From contig CM031626.1 in NCBI GenBank assembly GCA_018398815.1, positions 40,720,367 through 40,784,366 of the forward strand: DNA of 64,000 bases, written 5' to 3'. Shown piece after piece: positions 1 through 12,563 of the stretch; position 1 is the stretch's first letter, and every line of letters begins with the position of its first letter. This DNA is from Conus ventricosus (Eukaryota > Mollusca > Gastropoda > Neogastropoda > Conidae). The translations under genes were made by a program, and so were the position numbers. The notes under the pieces are model-generated. The model worked only from the letters and a program-made list of their open reading frames with translations. It ran no database searches and was not told the origin of the DNA.

Positions 1-102
1 TCTCGTTTGTTACTCGTGAAGCAACTGCCGCCACTTTCCATTGAATTCAGCAACATTAGAACATTTGGATGGAGATCTATACAGGTTTAATCTTAAGAGT
101 GT

Positions 103-133
103 TTGTGTGCGCGCGCGTGTGTGCGCGTGTATG

Positions 134-188
<55 letters not shown>

Positions 189-190
189 AC
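103..190. repeat. Compound GT/GC and (GA)n microsatellite
   Basis: Alternating GT/GC dinucleotides run directly into a purine (GA)n tract. Short GA tracts recur at about 690-706, 800-822 and 1010-1022. Confidence 0.9.
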
Positions 191-229
191 GAGTGACTGA
201 CTGAATGAATGAATAAACCTATATAAGAT

Positions 230-1520
230 GGGAAACCGGGTTTAACGCCGAACGAGAGTGGCAGCGAAAAAGTCGCTCCATCATGTTTTATTCCCGTGTC
301 ATTTTATGCAGGGAGAGCTTTCGCCGCCTGACACCGGCTGGTCGCCGGCTTCCATTCACAACCATCCGACATAAGTTTATAATCGTTGATCCAATCTCAG
401 CACTTCATTCAGTTTTATCGCGGGGGCCGGTGCATCCGGGTGCATGCATGCTTTCATCAATTTTTAATTTGTTGGCTTGAGGAGATGCCGGGGATTAGGG
501 TAAAGGGTTGAGGCCGACGTCCTGGTCCCAGGGATCGTTGTCAAGGGTGCCGAACTCCCCCCCTACCCCCCCCCCCCCCTCCCCAGTGTTGGCGAGCGGA
601 AAGCATGGTGTGTGAGTTTCGGCGCGTGCACTGTAATTATGCAAATTTATGCCGGGTTTGGGAGGAATGACCGCACGATGTGCTTCGGGAGAGAGAGAGA
701 GAGAGAAAGCCCGTCTTCTAATCAATGTAGAAAAGAAAAGCCGGGGGTAGCAAATTATTAAAGGGTGATGCGGACGGGCAAAGTCCTCCGGTATGCGAGC
801 GAGAGACAGAGAGAGAGAGAGTGAGTCTGCAAAACTTGAATGGTTTGTCGCAGCGTGTATCCACGCCAGCCTTTTGCATCGTCGGCTGAGCCATTTTTGT
901 GAATGCCTTTACCTGGCCCCTCGACCTACATTCAGGAGATCCGGCACTCGACATCGTCAGCTCCTCATCGACCCACACACACTGTGATTAGGTTTGTGTG
1001 TTGGGCGGACAGAGAGAGAGAGAAGGCTGTGCGCGAGGGGCGAAAGTTGGAGGCTTTCCCTCCCCTCCATTGAGCAGCGCGCTCTAGGGAGGCCGTGGGC
1101 GTGCGCGTGCGGGGGCACAGGTTGCCGCTGCCGCCGGCGATGCGCTATGCCGTTGCAGAGGGCCGTCGATTATACCTACGTAGATCTATCACTTGTTTGC
1201 TTCTTCTCCGACGGTACAAAGTTCGCCCGTGGGGTGGGTGGGGGGGGGGTGGGGGGGGGGGGGGGGGGGGGGGGGGGGGAGCGACGCGGGCGAAGGAGTG
1301 CAGGCCTCCTCGTGCTGAACCACCTCGGCGCGTGCTGAGACTGGCCCGAAGCCGCCATGTCAACGTCGTGGTGCTATTCTTAGCCCTTTCCCACAGCAAC
1401 AGTCGCCATCTTAGCTCCTGGCGCTCGCTGATTGGCGGGCGGGCGGGGTCATGGCCGGGTTGAGCTGAATCATTGCGCGGCTGCATGGGCAAGTCACATG
1501 ACATAAACAAAGCCACCTGG
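230..1520 (+). promoter_or_regulatory. CpG-rich candidate promoter / 5' exon region
   Basis: This stretch is much richer in C, G and CpG than the AT-rich DNA after 2 kb. The densest part, 1340-1502, carries a YY1-like GCCATCTT at 1405-1412, an inverted CCAAT box (ATTGG, 1431-1435), a GC box (GGGCGGGCGGGG, about 1437-1448) and a palindromic E-box-like GTCACATGAC at 1493-1502. Such a set is typical of TATA-less housekeeping promoters. The next recognised coding exon on this strand is the kinase exon at 16.8 kb, and DYRK1 genes commonly have remote non-coding 5' exons, so this is the best candidate promoter. No transcript start or splice donor could be fixed. A Kozak-like ATG at 1357 is followed by a stop after eight codons. 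It could equally belong to a divergent gene to the left. Confidence 0.4.
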
Positions 1521-1552
1521 TTGTCACATGGAGGATGGGGGGGGGGGGGGGG

Positions 1553-1583
<31 letters not shown>

Positions 1584-1618
1584 ATGGGGGGGCAGGGGTG
1601 GGGGTGGGGGGGGGGGGT
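1212..1618. repeat. Two long poly-G blocks
   Basis: Nearly pure G runs interrupted by single T or A occupy about 1212-1279 and 1539-1618. They are G-quadruplex capable. Glycine- or proline-rich open frames across them are composition artefacts. Confidence 0.85.
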
Positions 1619-1624
1619 TGTGTT

Positions 1625-2353
1625 GTCCTTACGTAGGTATTGTCAAAAGAAAGAGGACAAGTACCGCGCAATGTCCACCCCACCCTCCCTCCTTACATTC
1701 ATATTCCTCATCCCAGTCTTCGGAGACGACACATCGCACACAATTTCATAATGGTGTGCGAAGTCTTGTTACGCCAGACAGCGCAAGCTTTTAACGTATG
1801 GACTTCTCCAACGAAACAGCAGACCCCATGACATAAGATTGCCAGTGAATGGGCTGAGAGAAAGAAAGAGAGAGAGGGAGATGGGTGGGGTGGGGTGGGG
1901 TGGGGATGGATGGAGCAACGATTGTAGCCGTCAGTGATGTTTGACTTCATTGGGAAGGCAGGGCAGATGGGTCGCTGTTTAGCCTGTATTGTTCTGGTCT
2001 GAGAGAACGTCACAGTTGTCGCCAAGAGAGAAAGTCCTCCCCACTTTCCTCTTAAAGCTTCTTGATGAAGGGGAACTGGGAAATAGTGAGGGAGAGGAGG
2101 GTAGTGGGTTATACAATGATCTGTAGAAGGGGGGGGGGGGGGGGGGGGGGGGGAGGCTTTGAAGGGGGTGAGGGTAGTGTGGAATCCATACACTATGTGG
2201 GTCAGTTCAGTTTTCAGTCTGAGGGATAGGATTCAGTCTGTAGGTAGATGGAGCTGAAGGTTGCATGTACTGATGTAACTAAATCAGGGCAGAATTCATG
2301 ACCCAGAAAAGGGCTGTAAATAAATGATGTAAGACGTATGCTGTTTTTTTTGT

Positions 2354-2388
<35 letters not shown>

Positions 2389-2745
2389 CACCACACACAA
2401 CACACACACACACACCACACACACTTACATGTACCCCCTTCCCTCCATCCTTCGTCAATAATATTTACCATATTCCACTCGTCTAACAAGTAATTTCAAG
2501 TGAATGGGTGTTAAACTGAAGAGCAAAAGAACACACATTACACACACAGATACACACACCGAATAATTGTTGTGTTAGGTTTTGTGAGGCCCCCCCCCCC
2601 CCCCCCCCCCCCCTTTTCCCCCCATTTAAATGGTTGAATTAGAGATTTTTTTTGTGTAACCTCATAGTTGTCAATGTAGTCTCTCTCCCTTTCTCTCTCT
2701 CTGTCTGTCTCTCACACACACACACATACACACAAGCATGCTCAT

Positions 2746-2796
<51 letters not shown>

Positions 2797-2819
2797 ACAC
2801 ACACACACACACAACAACA

Positions 2820-2873
<54 letters not shown>

Positions 2874-2984
2874 GTGTCTCACACACAGGTGCAGGCACAT
2901 AAGCATACCGTTTTTTGGGGGTGGGAAGGAATGATGGTGTAGTCCAATACCACTTGAAATGAGAAGCTGTGAAGTGGAGAACTA
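1625..2984. other. Non-coding stretch with microsatellites
   Basis: No gene recognised. It holds a poly-G run at about 2130-2152, (AC)n at about 2355-2425, a poly-C run at about 2590-2613, and a compound (TC)n/(AC)n block at about 2690-2890. Confidence 0.7.
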
Positions 2985-4325
2985 TCTGTACACCCCACAC
3001 ACTCACACCTGGAGACACTGGCATAGCAGGAAGTGGAGAACTATCTGTACACCCACACACTCACACCTGGAGACACTGGCATAGCAGGAAGTGAACAATA
3101 TGTACAACCCACACACTCACACCTGGAGACACTCACATTGCAGGAAGTGAACAATATGTACACCCACACACTCACACCTGGAGACACTCACATTGCAGGA
3201 AGTGAACAATATGGACACCCACACACTCACACCTGGCGACACTCACATTGCAGGAAGTGAACAATATGTACACCCACACACTCACACCTGGAGACACTCA
3301 CATTGCAGGAAGTGAACAATATGTACACCCACACACTCACACCTGGAGACACTGGCATTGCAGGAAGTGAACAATATGTACACCCACACACTCACACCTG
3401 GCGACACTCACATTGCAGGAAGTGAACAATATGGACACCCACACACTCACACCTGGAGACACTCACATTGCAGGAAGTGGAGAACAATATGGACACCACA
3501 CACTCACACCTGGAGACACTGGCATTGCAGGAAGTGGAGAACAATATGGACACCCACACACTCACACCTGGAGACACTGGCATTGCGGGAAGTGGAGAAC
3601 AATATGGACACCCACACACTCACACCTGGAGACACTCACATGCAGGAAGTGAACAATATGTACACCCCACACACTCACACCTGGCGACACTCACATTGCA
3701 GGAAGTGGAGAACAATATGTACACCCACACACTCACACCTGGCGACACTCACATTGCAGGAAGTGAACAATATGGACACCCCACACACTCACACCTGGCG
3801 ACACTCACATTGCAGGAAGTGAACAATATGGACACCCACACACTCACACCTGGGGACACTCACATTGCAGGAAGTGAACAATATGGACACCCACACACTC
3901 ACACCTGGCGACACTCACATTGCAGGAAGTGAACAATATGTACACCCACACACTCACACCTGGAGACACTCACATTGCAGGAAGTGAACAATATGGACAC
4001 CCCACACACTCACACACCTGGAGACACATGGCATTGCAGGAAGTGAACAATATGGACACCCACACACTCACACCTGGCGACACTCGCATTGCAGGAAGTG
4101 AACAATATGGACACCCACACACTCACACCTGGTGACACTCACATTGCAGGAAGTGAACAATATGTACACCCACACACTCACACCTGGAGACACTCACATT
4201 GCAGGAAGTGAAACATATGTACACCCACACACTCACACCTGGCGACACCCACATTGCAGGAAGTGAACAATATGTACACCCACACACTCACACCTGGGGA
4301 CACTGGCATAGCAGGAAGTGGAGAA
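2985..4325. repeat. 55-bp minisatellite, about 24 copies
   Basis: Tandem units of about 55 bp include CACTCACACCTGGAGACACT and GCAGGAAGTGAACAATATG. Anchors at 3161 and 3216 give the 55-bp period. Variants are GGAGAC/GGCGAC, TATGTAC/TATGGAC and AAGTGGAGAAC/AAGTGAAC. Because 55 is not a multiple of three, repeating peptide frames cycle over three units. They are not genes. Confidence 0.92.
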
Positions 4326-6735
4326 CAGGGCTTGACAGTGTTTGTTATTTTGACACATGGTCAAGGAAATGTTTGCATCTAGATTTATATGGATGAAGTG
4401 CTTATTTCACTGCTTGCATCGTCATTTTCAAACTGTTCAGTATGTTGGCCTGCCTCTTTTCTGAGTTTTACTTGACCTGTCAACACTTCCCCTCTTTTTC
4501 CCTTCCACATAATGTCTGATTGATGAAATGTGAAGGTATGTGTGTTTATTGATTCCATCACTTGACTGTCTCAGTCACCTTCATCTTTTTGTGTATTGGT
4601 ACAAGTTTGTCTCGGTAACACCTCGTTAAGTTAGCCCAAGCCTTCTCCAACACTCACACTGGACTGACAGAAGCATTTTACATTTATGTAAAAATGTTGA
4701 CCACTCATTCACATCGGGCATGAAAATAAACGGTCAAAGTGAAGTAGAAACATGTTGCTCACTGCTCATACCGGTGTATTCAGGGAGTATTTTCTGCTCT
4801 TTCAATGCTGTCACAGAACACTTCCCTTTTTTTTTCTTTCTTTTCAATTGTGGATCATTTTTTATTTTTTGTTGGTGTGACCCAAAAGATCTGTGAATTT
4901 TCTGCCGAAAGCAGTTCTTAGAACCATTTTCATGTCTGAAAATGAATTGAAGTGAAAGTATTTGTTTTATTGGTGTGAGATACGTGTATTAGATTTGTTA
5001 TTTACAAGATGACGTCACATGTAGAATATGCAAACAGTCTGATGTCCTTAACATTAATAGCCTGGACTCTTTTTTTTCCTCACCCACAAAAAGGAATAAG
5101 TTACTTAGTTAGACAAACTGGAGAATATCGTATCGTTGTGTTAAAGAAAAAAAAAAGGCATTTTAGGGCTGTGTTTCATCAAGTCGTTTTGGCCTTTGTA
5201 TTAAATCAGTCATTCTCAGGAGTGTGACTACATGTACAAATAGTGCTTTTTATGTCTATTGACGATGCTGGGTGTTCATGGAGTACAAATAACTCTGTCA
5301 CCTTTTGAAAGTTCTGTGCTATGAATTGACTTCTTTGTTTTGTATCCCTGTCCTTTATTCAGCCCGCCCCCACCTCCCCTCCCCCTCTTTACTGTCTTCC
5401 TGCGTTTCTGCCTTTTGAGACCATTCTCAAGGTTTTTTTTTTGAAAGTCTAAAATTGACAAACCTCCCCCCCCCCCCCCCCCCCCCCCCCCCTTTCAGGT
5501 CACACTTTATGACATGCCCCTTTTTGTAGGTTTTTTGTTTTTGTTTTTGTGTTTTCAGACTGAAGGGTCAGTGAAAAGCTATTACTCAAACATTTCAACT
5601 GGATTCCTAACCTTCTTCAGCGCTTTGAAGTGGCAAACTGCGGTGGTGAGGAATGGTTAGGAGTGAGAGAACCACTGACAATTGAATTGTCGTGTCCTGT
5701 TGTTGACAGGGTAGTGTTCATGATTGCAGATGGTTGGTACAGGGCGCGGGGTGGACATTGGGGCTGGTTTTTCAATGCCGGTATTTCTGTCACATTTAAA
5801 GGTTTGAGTGCGCTGCTAGATAGTGTAACTTCGTTTTTACTCATGATTCCCGGTTTTTTTGGTAGGGGACAAACTTTAACCCCAGTGAAATGGGTGGAGG
5901 CAAAAAACTCACCAGCTAATCCGTTTTGTTTTGTACCTTTTGCTTTGCCCCCCGGGGGGGTGATGTTTTATGGGGGTTGTCGCCATCTTACGTGCCCTCG
6001 GGAGTCACCAAAATTTATTTTTTTCTGTGTTCGATAATCGTATTGTCGGGTGAACCCCGGAATTGGGGGGGTTTTGTGTAGTAACTTGTTTGCGTATTTG
6101 GGAACACCCTGTAAGCCTTGGATATTTTTTTGACATAGGGGAATGAAACAAACCCCTTTATGGGGAGCATCGGAATGTAGTTGGTGAACTTTGTGGCACT
6201 GTCCCGAGGGACATTGTGTTTTTTCCCCGAGTGTCATTGGCCCATTGTTTTTCAAATTTAATTTTTTTTTGTTCTTTTTTTTGATTTTTTTTTTTTTTTA
6301 CCTTTCTGTTTTTTTCCTTTTTTTTTACAATCTGAAATGATGATGATCGAACAGCTGTCTTTCAGCTGCTGTGTCTGTCTGCTTGACTTAGTACCAGTGA
6401 TGTATCATTTTTTTTTTTTAAGGTTTACAAATAAAAGGAACAACAAAAGAAGAAAGAAAGAAACAGAAATATGACTGTTGTCATTCCTGTACAAACTAAT
6501 AAGGAATCCCTATAACTGTGATGTGGAGATGAGAGTTTAAAGATTAGACTGTAAACTTCTGAAAAAATCTGTTTTATTAAAAGACAATTTTTTATGGGGA
6601 CTCCACCAAAATTGCAGAGTTTTTTGTTATGTTTGTGGTTTTTTTTTTGAGTAGGAACTGGGGAAACACTCTGCTAACCCTCGCTCTATAAAATGCATCA
6701 ACAACAACAACAATTGTGAGTTGATTAATGTGGTG
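4326..6735. other. AT-rich non-coding region
   Basis: No exon recognised. Contains a 27-base poly-C run at 5466-5492 and T-homopolymer-rich DNA at about 6240-6320. Open frames around 5630-6250 match nothing I know. Confidence 0.6.
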
Positions 6736-6793
6736 ACAGCCCTGAGTGGCCCTTTGCGTCCTGGGCTATAACAACTTAAATCTTATCTTATCT
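6736..6793 (-). repeat. Dispersed repeat, copy 1 (GATAAGATAA family)
   Basis: Reverse complement reads AGATAAGATAAGAT, then a TTATAGCCCAG block, GCAAAGGGCCAC and CAGGGCTGT. The same order of blocks occurs on the + strand near 48.0 kb and 62.9 kb, so this is an interspersed repeat, probably a SINE or MITE end. Confidence 0.7.
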
Positions 6794-7299
6794 AACACAA
6801 CAACAAACAACAACAACAACTTGATAAATGACACGGGGGAATCTTCTCCCCCCTGAACTCCTGAAGTGGGAACCACACTGAAAATATTCACCGTTCCTCC
6901 TTTTCCCTTGCTGTTTTAAGGCCCAGGTGCCCCTGAAAGGTTTCTGCAGTATTGTCAGTCCATCATTTTGTTTGTTTCTGTGTCTTCCCCTCTGTTCCTC
7001 ATCTTCAACAGTTCTTGTAAAAAGGTTTATAACGTTAGTTCTGTTACAGGGCATGCACCTATTTTCTTTCCTACTGTTTTGAGTAGATCTTCGAATGGCC
7101 CTGTGTGTGCCGGATTGTTCGGGCCTTGTGGATTGGTGAATGATCGTCTGTTGATGTTATTCAACGATTGGGGAAATACATGTATCAGATCGTACTCCAG
7201 TACTGGGTGCATCCCCATTCCTGTGACGGATTCTGCTTTCAGACCCGGTCAGTGTGAGGTCCATGTCTATGTCTACATGGTCCACGGAGCCTGACCTTG

Positions 7300-8335
7300 T
7301 TTTTCATGACAGTGCCCTTCAACCGTCTTGGTGTGACTGCTGTGGTTCTTGCTGCCTTGGGGAAAGCCCCTACCAGGTTTGCTGTGGACAGGGGTTGGGT
7401 GTTTTTGCTGCCTTTAGGAAATTTCCCTACACAGTCTTGGGCCGTGGACATCTGGGGTGTCTTGCGCCTTAAAGGGGAAAATGTCCTTCTAACAGGTCTC
7501 TGGGACAGTCCTGTGGGTTCTTTGCTGCCTTGAGAAATTCCTTACACAGTCTTGTTTGTGGACAGTGCTGTGGTTCGTTGCTGTTTTGAGGGAAATGCCT
7601 CCACACAGGTCTTGATGGGACGTGCTGTGGTGTCGTTGTGCCTTTGAGGGAAAATGTCCTTAACAACAGGTCTTGATGTGGACGTGCTGGGTGTCGTTGC
7701 TGCCTTGAGGAGGAAATCCCCCTTCAACGGTCTTGATGTGACATGCTGTGGTTCGTTGTCCCTTTTAGGGAAAGCCCTCCACACGGGTTTTTGGGGACAG
7801 TGCTGTGGTTCTTTGTGCTTTGAGAAAGCCCTTTTACACAGGTCTTGCTGTGGACGTGCGTGGTGTCTTGTGCCTTTAGAAAGTCCTTCTACAGGGGGCC
7901 CTTGCTGGGACAGTGCATTGTCGTTGGCCTTTGAGGAAATGTCTTCATAAGGGGTCTTGCGTGGCAGTGCTGTGGGTTCGTTGCCTTGAGGGGAAATGTC
8001 CTTCAAAACACTGCCCTGGTGGGACAGTGCTGTGGTGTTTTTTGCTGCCTTTGAGGGAAATGTCCTTCCACACGGGCTTGCTGGGGACAGTGCTGGGGTC
8101 TTTGCTCCTTTTGGGGAAATGTCCTTCACACGGTCTTGCTGGGGACAGTGCTGTGGTGTCTTTGCTGCCTTTGAGGGAAATGTCCTTACACGGGTCCTTG
8201 CCTGGACATGCTTTTGGGTTTCTTTGCTGCCTTTGAGGAAATGTCCTTCCACAGGGTCTTGCTGTGGACAGTGCTGTGGGTGTTTTTGTTTGCCTTTAGG
8301 GAAAGTCCTTCAAACACAGGTCTGCTTACATGCGG
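7300..8335. repeat. Degenerate ~60-bp minisatellite
   Basis: Units of roughly 60 bp carry GGACAGTGCTGTGG, TTTGCTGCCTTTGAGG and GAAATGTCCTT. About 15-17 copies. Many single-base indels distinguish copies, so period and copy number are approximate. Confidence 0.85.
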
Positions 8336-10559
8336 TGTCTTTGCTCAAGGGGTTTTTTGGATCCCTTGCATTTGGTGATCCCAGAATTGAATACCGAACA
8401 GGTTCAACTTCAACTGTCTGACATGACTCAAGGCATCACCCATGTGCTTTACAGAGAGTAACGAAGGCAGCCTGGGAACCCCATTGAAAGTGAACCATTC
8501 TCCAAAGCACCCTTCTAGCCCCGCACAAGTGGTTTTAATGTAGAACATCTTTTAGGTTCGAGATGTTTTCACAAAGGATTAGGATAAATCTTTGCTGGAT
8601 TTGGGTGCCTTTTGGAGTCCACCCTTTTTTTGGGAAGCAATGTGGTGCTGGGCTGCAATCTATCAGAATGTTTTGAGTTTCCGTTGTGGCATCCATGGTG
8701 ATCAAGCCACGTGCTATTTCGGGCAGGTTTATGTGGGACGCGATTATGATAGAGCCCATGGCAGTTTGGCTGACCATCCCCGTTTGTCAGGTTTGTTGCA
8801 GAGGCATTACAATCAACTGCTGCATTCCATCAACTGAAAAGTTCCGGGGTATGTTGTGAGCATTCAGCCTTCCACTTTAAAGTATTTCAGGTGCAGCATG
8901 CTTTTCACTGAATGTTTTATACAGTCATGGGTCAATGAATCCGTGCGTTGGGCACGTTAGATCTTCTGGCTCTTTGTTAGTTTCAAGCAGTATTTCGGTT
9001 CCGTCTTTTAGTGATTCTTCTTTCGTCTGAGACGGCGTCTTTTTTCAAATGGTACTGATTTGGACTTGGCTTTTTTTGGTCAGACCTCACATCAGGAAAG
9101 CTTTCGTTGGGGGGTGTGTCGTTTTGTTTTTTCTTTTTCAGAGTCCTCACGGGTTTGTGGATCACTGCCGCATTCTCATGTCTTTACAAATTCAATGTTT
9201 ATGCTTTGCATTTGCCTCTGTCTCTGGAGCGTTTTAAATCCTAGTCACACATTCAAGATTTGTTTGAACTCCCTGCTTCGATTGCCTAGAACTGCTCATT
9301 ATAGACCCGTTGCGTTCATCCCACTCGGAATTTTATAGGGCTTCAGGGTTTTTTCTCAAGAAGCTTGGGGATTGTCGCCTAGCCGCTGGGAATTGTTCGT
9401 CAGCACTTTCAGATGGGGGTTATTTGAAATGGTTTTCTTCCTCTCTTGTTTTCTCAAATTACTTAAAGTCCATGAGACAAAAAGGGGACATAAAACCTGT
9501 CAGTCGGGTAATGTCCTTGTTTAGCTATTTGACATACTCTGAATGGTTTTTAAAGATGATGTTTGACTGGCAGCTAGATTTTAAACCATTCCCACAAGGA
9601 AAGGCCCTTGGCTGTGAGCTGGTTTGGGAGTGACATGTCAATCGCTGGATTACTAATGTTTAAAAACACACAAATCTGGCAAGAACCAAGATTCATGGTC
9701 ATTTTTGGTAAGGCTGTTCGGGTATGATCCAAGTCTTTCTTTTTCCAGTTGTGTTTCTGGTTAAAATTGAACCTGGCAGAGCCCCTCGCTCTCAAGCAGA
9801 TTATCTATTGGTTTACTGCCACATGCCCAGTATGTTTACCAAAAACAAGCAGAAACCCACCCTATCAGGTTCCAGAAAATCCGCAAAGACGCTACCTTTT
9901 TTGGTATCAACTCAAATGGGAAAATTTAGCCAAAAAACCCAAAAAAAGACAAACAAACAAAAAAAATCAAGAAAACCAACTCCAAATTTTCAGGCACAAA
10001 CCGATAAACCCAAAGTAACCAAGCATGATATGAATATCGATTGGTCTCGCATCAGTTGGCTTGGCAAACATTGAATATATAACATGAACAGATTGCTGCA
10101 TAAGATACTGGGGTTATTACTTGACAAGTTGGGGTGTGTGGTGTGTTTTGTGAACACACGCACTTGTGCGTTGTAATTCTAGAACATTAATTTTTTTTTT
10201 TTTGAAAAGAATTTGGTACATCCCCGCCCACAGTCGCCTCACTTGACATTTTTTTTTAATATTTTTTAAGCAGGATCCTGAGCATGCTGAGGCTTGCTAA
10301 AAGGTCGGTAACAACCCTTCCATCCTCTTTTTCCTCACGCCTTTTTATTCTCCTCTCTCTCTCCTCTCTCTCTCTCTGTCATTTCTGATTTCTTTCTTTT
10401 TGTCGACTCCCAACCTGTGATGTACCAGGAGATCAGCTGGAATTTGGGTTTATTGTGGGTGCTTTGCTGAAGCTATTGATTTTCAAATTGTCTGGCATGT
10501 TTTTGAATCAGAGTTGATGTTTTAGTACCCTCAACACTCGCAATCCCTCAAACCAGCGC
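8336..10559. other. Non-coding region, nothing recognised
   Basis: Short open frames on both strands (for example about 9049-9633) have no motif I recognise. AT-rich with poly-A and poly-T runs. Confidence 0.5.
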
Positions 10560-10800
10560 TCATGGTTTTAGGGTCTCTGCAAGGGGAAAGCCCGCTCCCC
10601 GTGTTCTTTTACGTGGTGAGGTGCAGACGAAACGAAATGAAAAGTCTCCCTGCTCCTCCGTAGGGCGAACTATCTTTGCTCGACAGAGGTGCGCCGCGCT
10701 CGTGGTTCTCGCTACCAAAACCGAAAGTTGGAAACCCTCTGTCGCTGGGGGGCCTTGGCGTTGCACCCTTGACCCACGCCATCCCACCCTTTTCTTTGCT
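10560..10800. other. Locally GC/CpG-rich island
   Basis: About 240 bp with several CpGs (for example GTGCGCCGCGCTCG near 10690) inside AT-rich DNA. It could be an alternative first exon or promoter, or an old insertion. No motif or splice border decides between these. Confidence 0.25.
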
Positions 10801-12028
10801 TTGTTTTGACTCGGCAGAGCAGGGGAATTTACCTGGCAAAACCACCCAGAAAAAGAAGAAATAATATTTAAAAAAAAAATCGAATTTCGTGTTCCTGGGG
10901 TTTCTCCTCCTAAATGCTGTTTATTCGTTAAATGGGATAGCATGGGGGTGAGGCACGACCTTGTGGATCAGTTGTCACGCTTGTGCCCGTCTTGTGGAAG
11001 GTAAGATCGTGCCATACGAATTGATGGGGTGGTTAGTTTCCTTCGAGCGGCTCACAATTTGAATTCCCAATTGTCGTTTTGCATGCTCGCACTTGCTGGG
11101 CAGAAAATGCCGCGTTAAAGAATCCTTAGTTGATAAGCCCAAGGTCTAGTTTATATCCACAAATCGTAACTGTCTGAAAGATATTTCATGCGTTTCTTAA
11201 ATTTTGTAGCGGAACCGGGCGGGACCGTTTTTGTTCGTTTTTTTTTATGATCCCCCACCCCCCCCCCCCCAATTCTGTATGGGTTTTTTTGCTGACTGAC
11301 GGAACGAGGGAGTGGTCGTGAAGCTGGGTGCCGGCTTTGTGGTGTGGTGTGGTGTGTGTGGTGGGGAGAGAAGAGAGAGAAGAGAGGGAAACTTGGGATT
11401 TTGGGGCTTTCCATTGAATAATTCCAAAGCTGCCAGTTAACATCTCACGGGAAAAGAGTTTTTATCAAACTGATGGAAATCTAGCATTTTATTCCTTGTA
11501 ACCAAAATTACTTGTATTTTTATGTATGTAGCGTGGGAAATGTCAAATGTGTAGGTACAATATTGTTAAATGAAAGTAAAAGAAAGAAGAAGTGAAAAAT
11601 TAGGCTGTAGGAAAAAAACAGTATTAGGCCCATCGGGGATTTTTTGAATTCATGAATAGATTTCTGTTTTGATCTTTGATTCAGACTTTATAAAGTCACT
11701 TGTTTACCACTTAAAAAACCCAACAAAAACCCACCTGCATGCATTTAATGTTTGAAACCATTAGTAAATTGATCTGAATTGAGAATTGTTTTGGCCTCTG
11801 ATGTCAGTCCTACTTTAGACATTTGTAGATTAAAAGACAAAATAAGATTACCAAATTTTGTGATGAGATGAAGGTCAAGCTCTTTGGCAGTTTTTGATCT
11901 GTGAGTGTATCCAAATAGCTTGTGATTTTTTTGTTGAAGTTCTGTCTTTTCACCAGATTGAGATATAGGCAATTTCATTTTTTGCAAATGAATGTTTGTT
12001 GGTCTGCGGTTTTTCAACCATAATGATA
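10801..12028. other. Non-coding AT-rich region
   Basis: No gene seen. A poly-C run near 11260-11270 and a GT-rich patch near 11340-11365 are the only notable structures. Confidence 0.55.
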
Positions 12029-12563
12029 AACAGTAAACAAGTGGGGTATGTTTTGCTCCCATAAGGAAACCTAACACAGAGCAAAATTTTATTTAAGACT
12101 GGGACAGCCTTTTAAACTTGAATAAAGTCAGACAAATACATAGACGAACAATCTAATAGTGGGGGAAAAAACAAGCGCAGGCCAACAAAGAACTGTCTGG
12201 GCAAAGATTTGGACTGAGCGGAGGGAGATTGAAGATGGAGAAACTGGGAACATGAAATTTAAAATAAAAAAAAATTACAGATATGAAAAAATCTTCTCTA
12301 GCTGCATAAGGGAACCATCGCAATTCCTTTTGAAGGCAGATATATTTGTATTGCCTGCTCCGAGGCCTTTCGCCCGCTGGATCGGGACTCTCAGGAGACA
12401 CGGCTGGTTGTGTTTTGCGCTCCCGGCGTCAAAAAGAGACACACCACAGTCCATAATACTGTGGTGTTCTCACCACGGCTTAAAGGCTGTGCCAGTCTTG
12501 AATAAAAGTTGCTCTGTTTAGGTTTCCTTATGGGAGCAAAAAATACCCCACTTGTTTACTGTT
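12029..12563. mobile_element. Foldback/MITE-like element with ~90-bp inverted termini
   Basis: The left arm (about 12029-12116) is matched by an inverted copy at about 12479-12563. Outer blocks are AACAGTAAACAAGTGGGGTA, TTTTGCTCCCATAAGGAAAC and CACAGAGCAA. Inner blocks are AAGACTGG.ACAGCC.TT. A TA dinucleotide lies outside both ends (12027-12028 and 12564-12565), which would fit a TA target duplication as in Tc1/mariner-type elements. The roughly 360-bp centre has no recognised coding content, so this looks non-autonomous. Confidence 0.75.

Noticed and set aside
1145..1683. Proline- and glycine-rich frames
   Set aside because: Poly-G tracts read as Gly on one strand and Pro on the other.
2652..4396. 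His-Thr-rich frames
   Set aside because: Translations of (CA)n and the 55-bp minisatellite.
10560..10943. Overlapping open frames on both strands
   Set aside because: No recognisable domain, no clear splice borders; likely a consequence of local GC richness.
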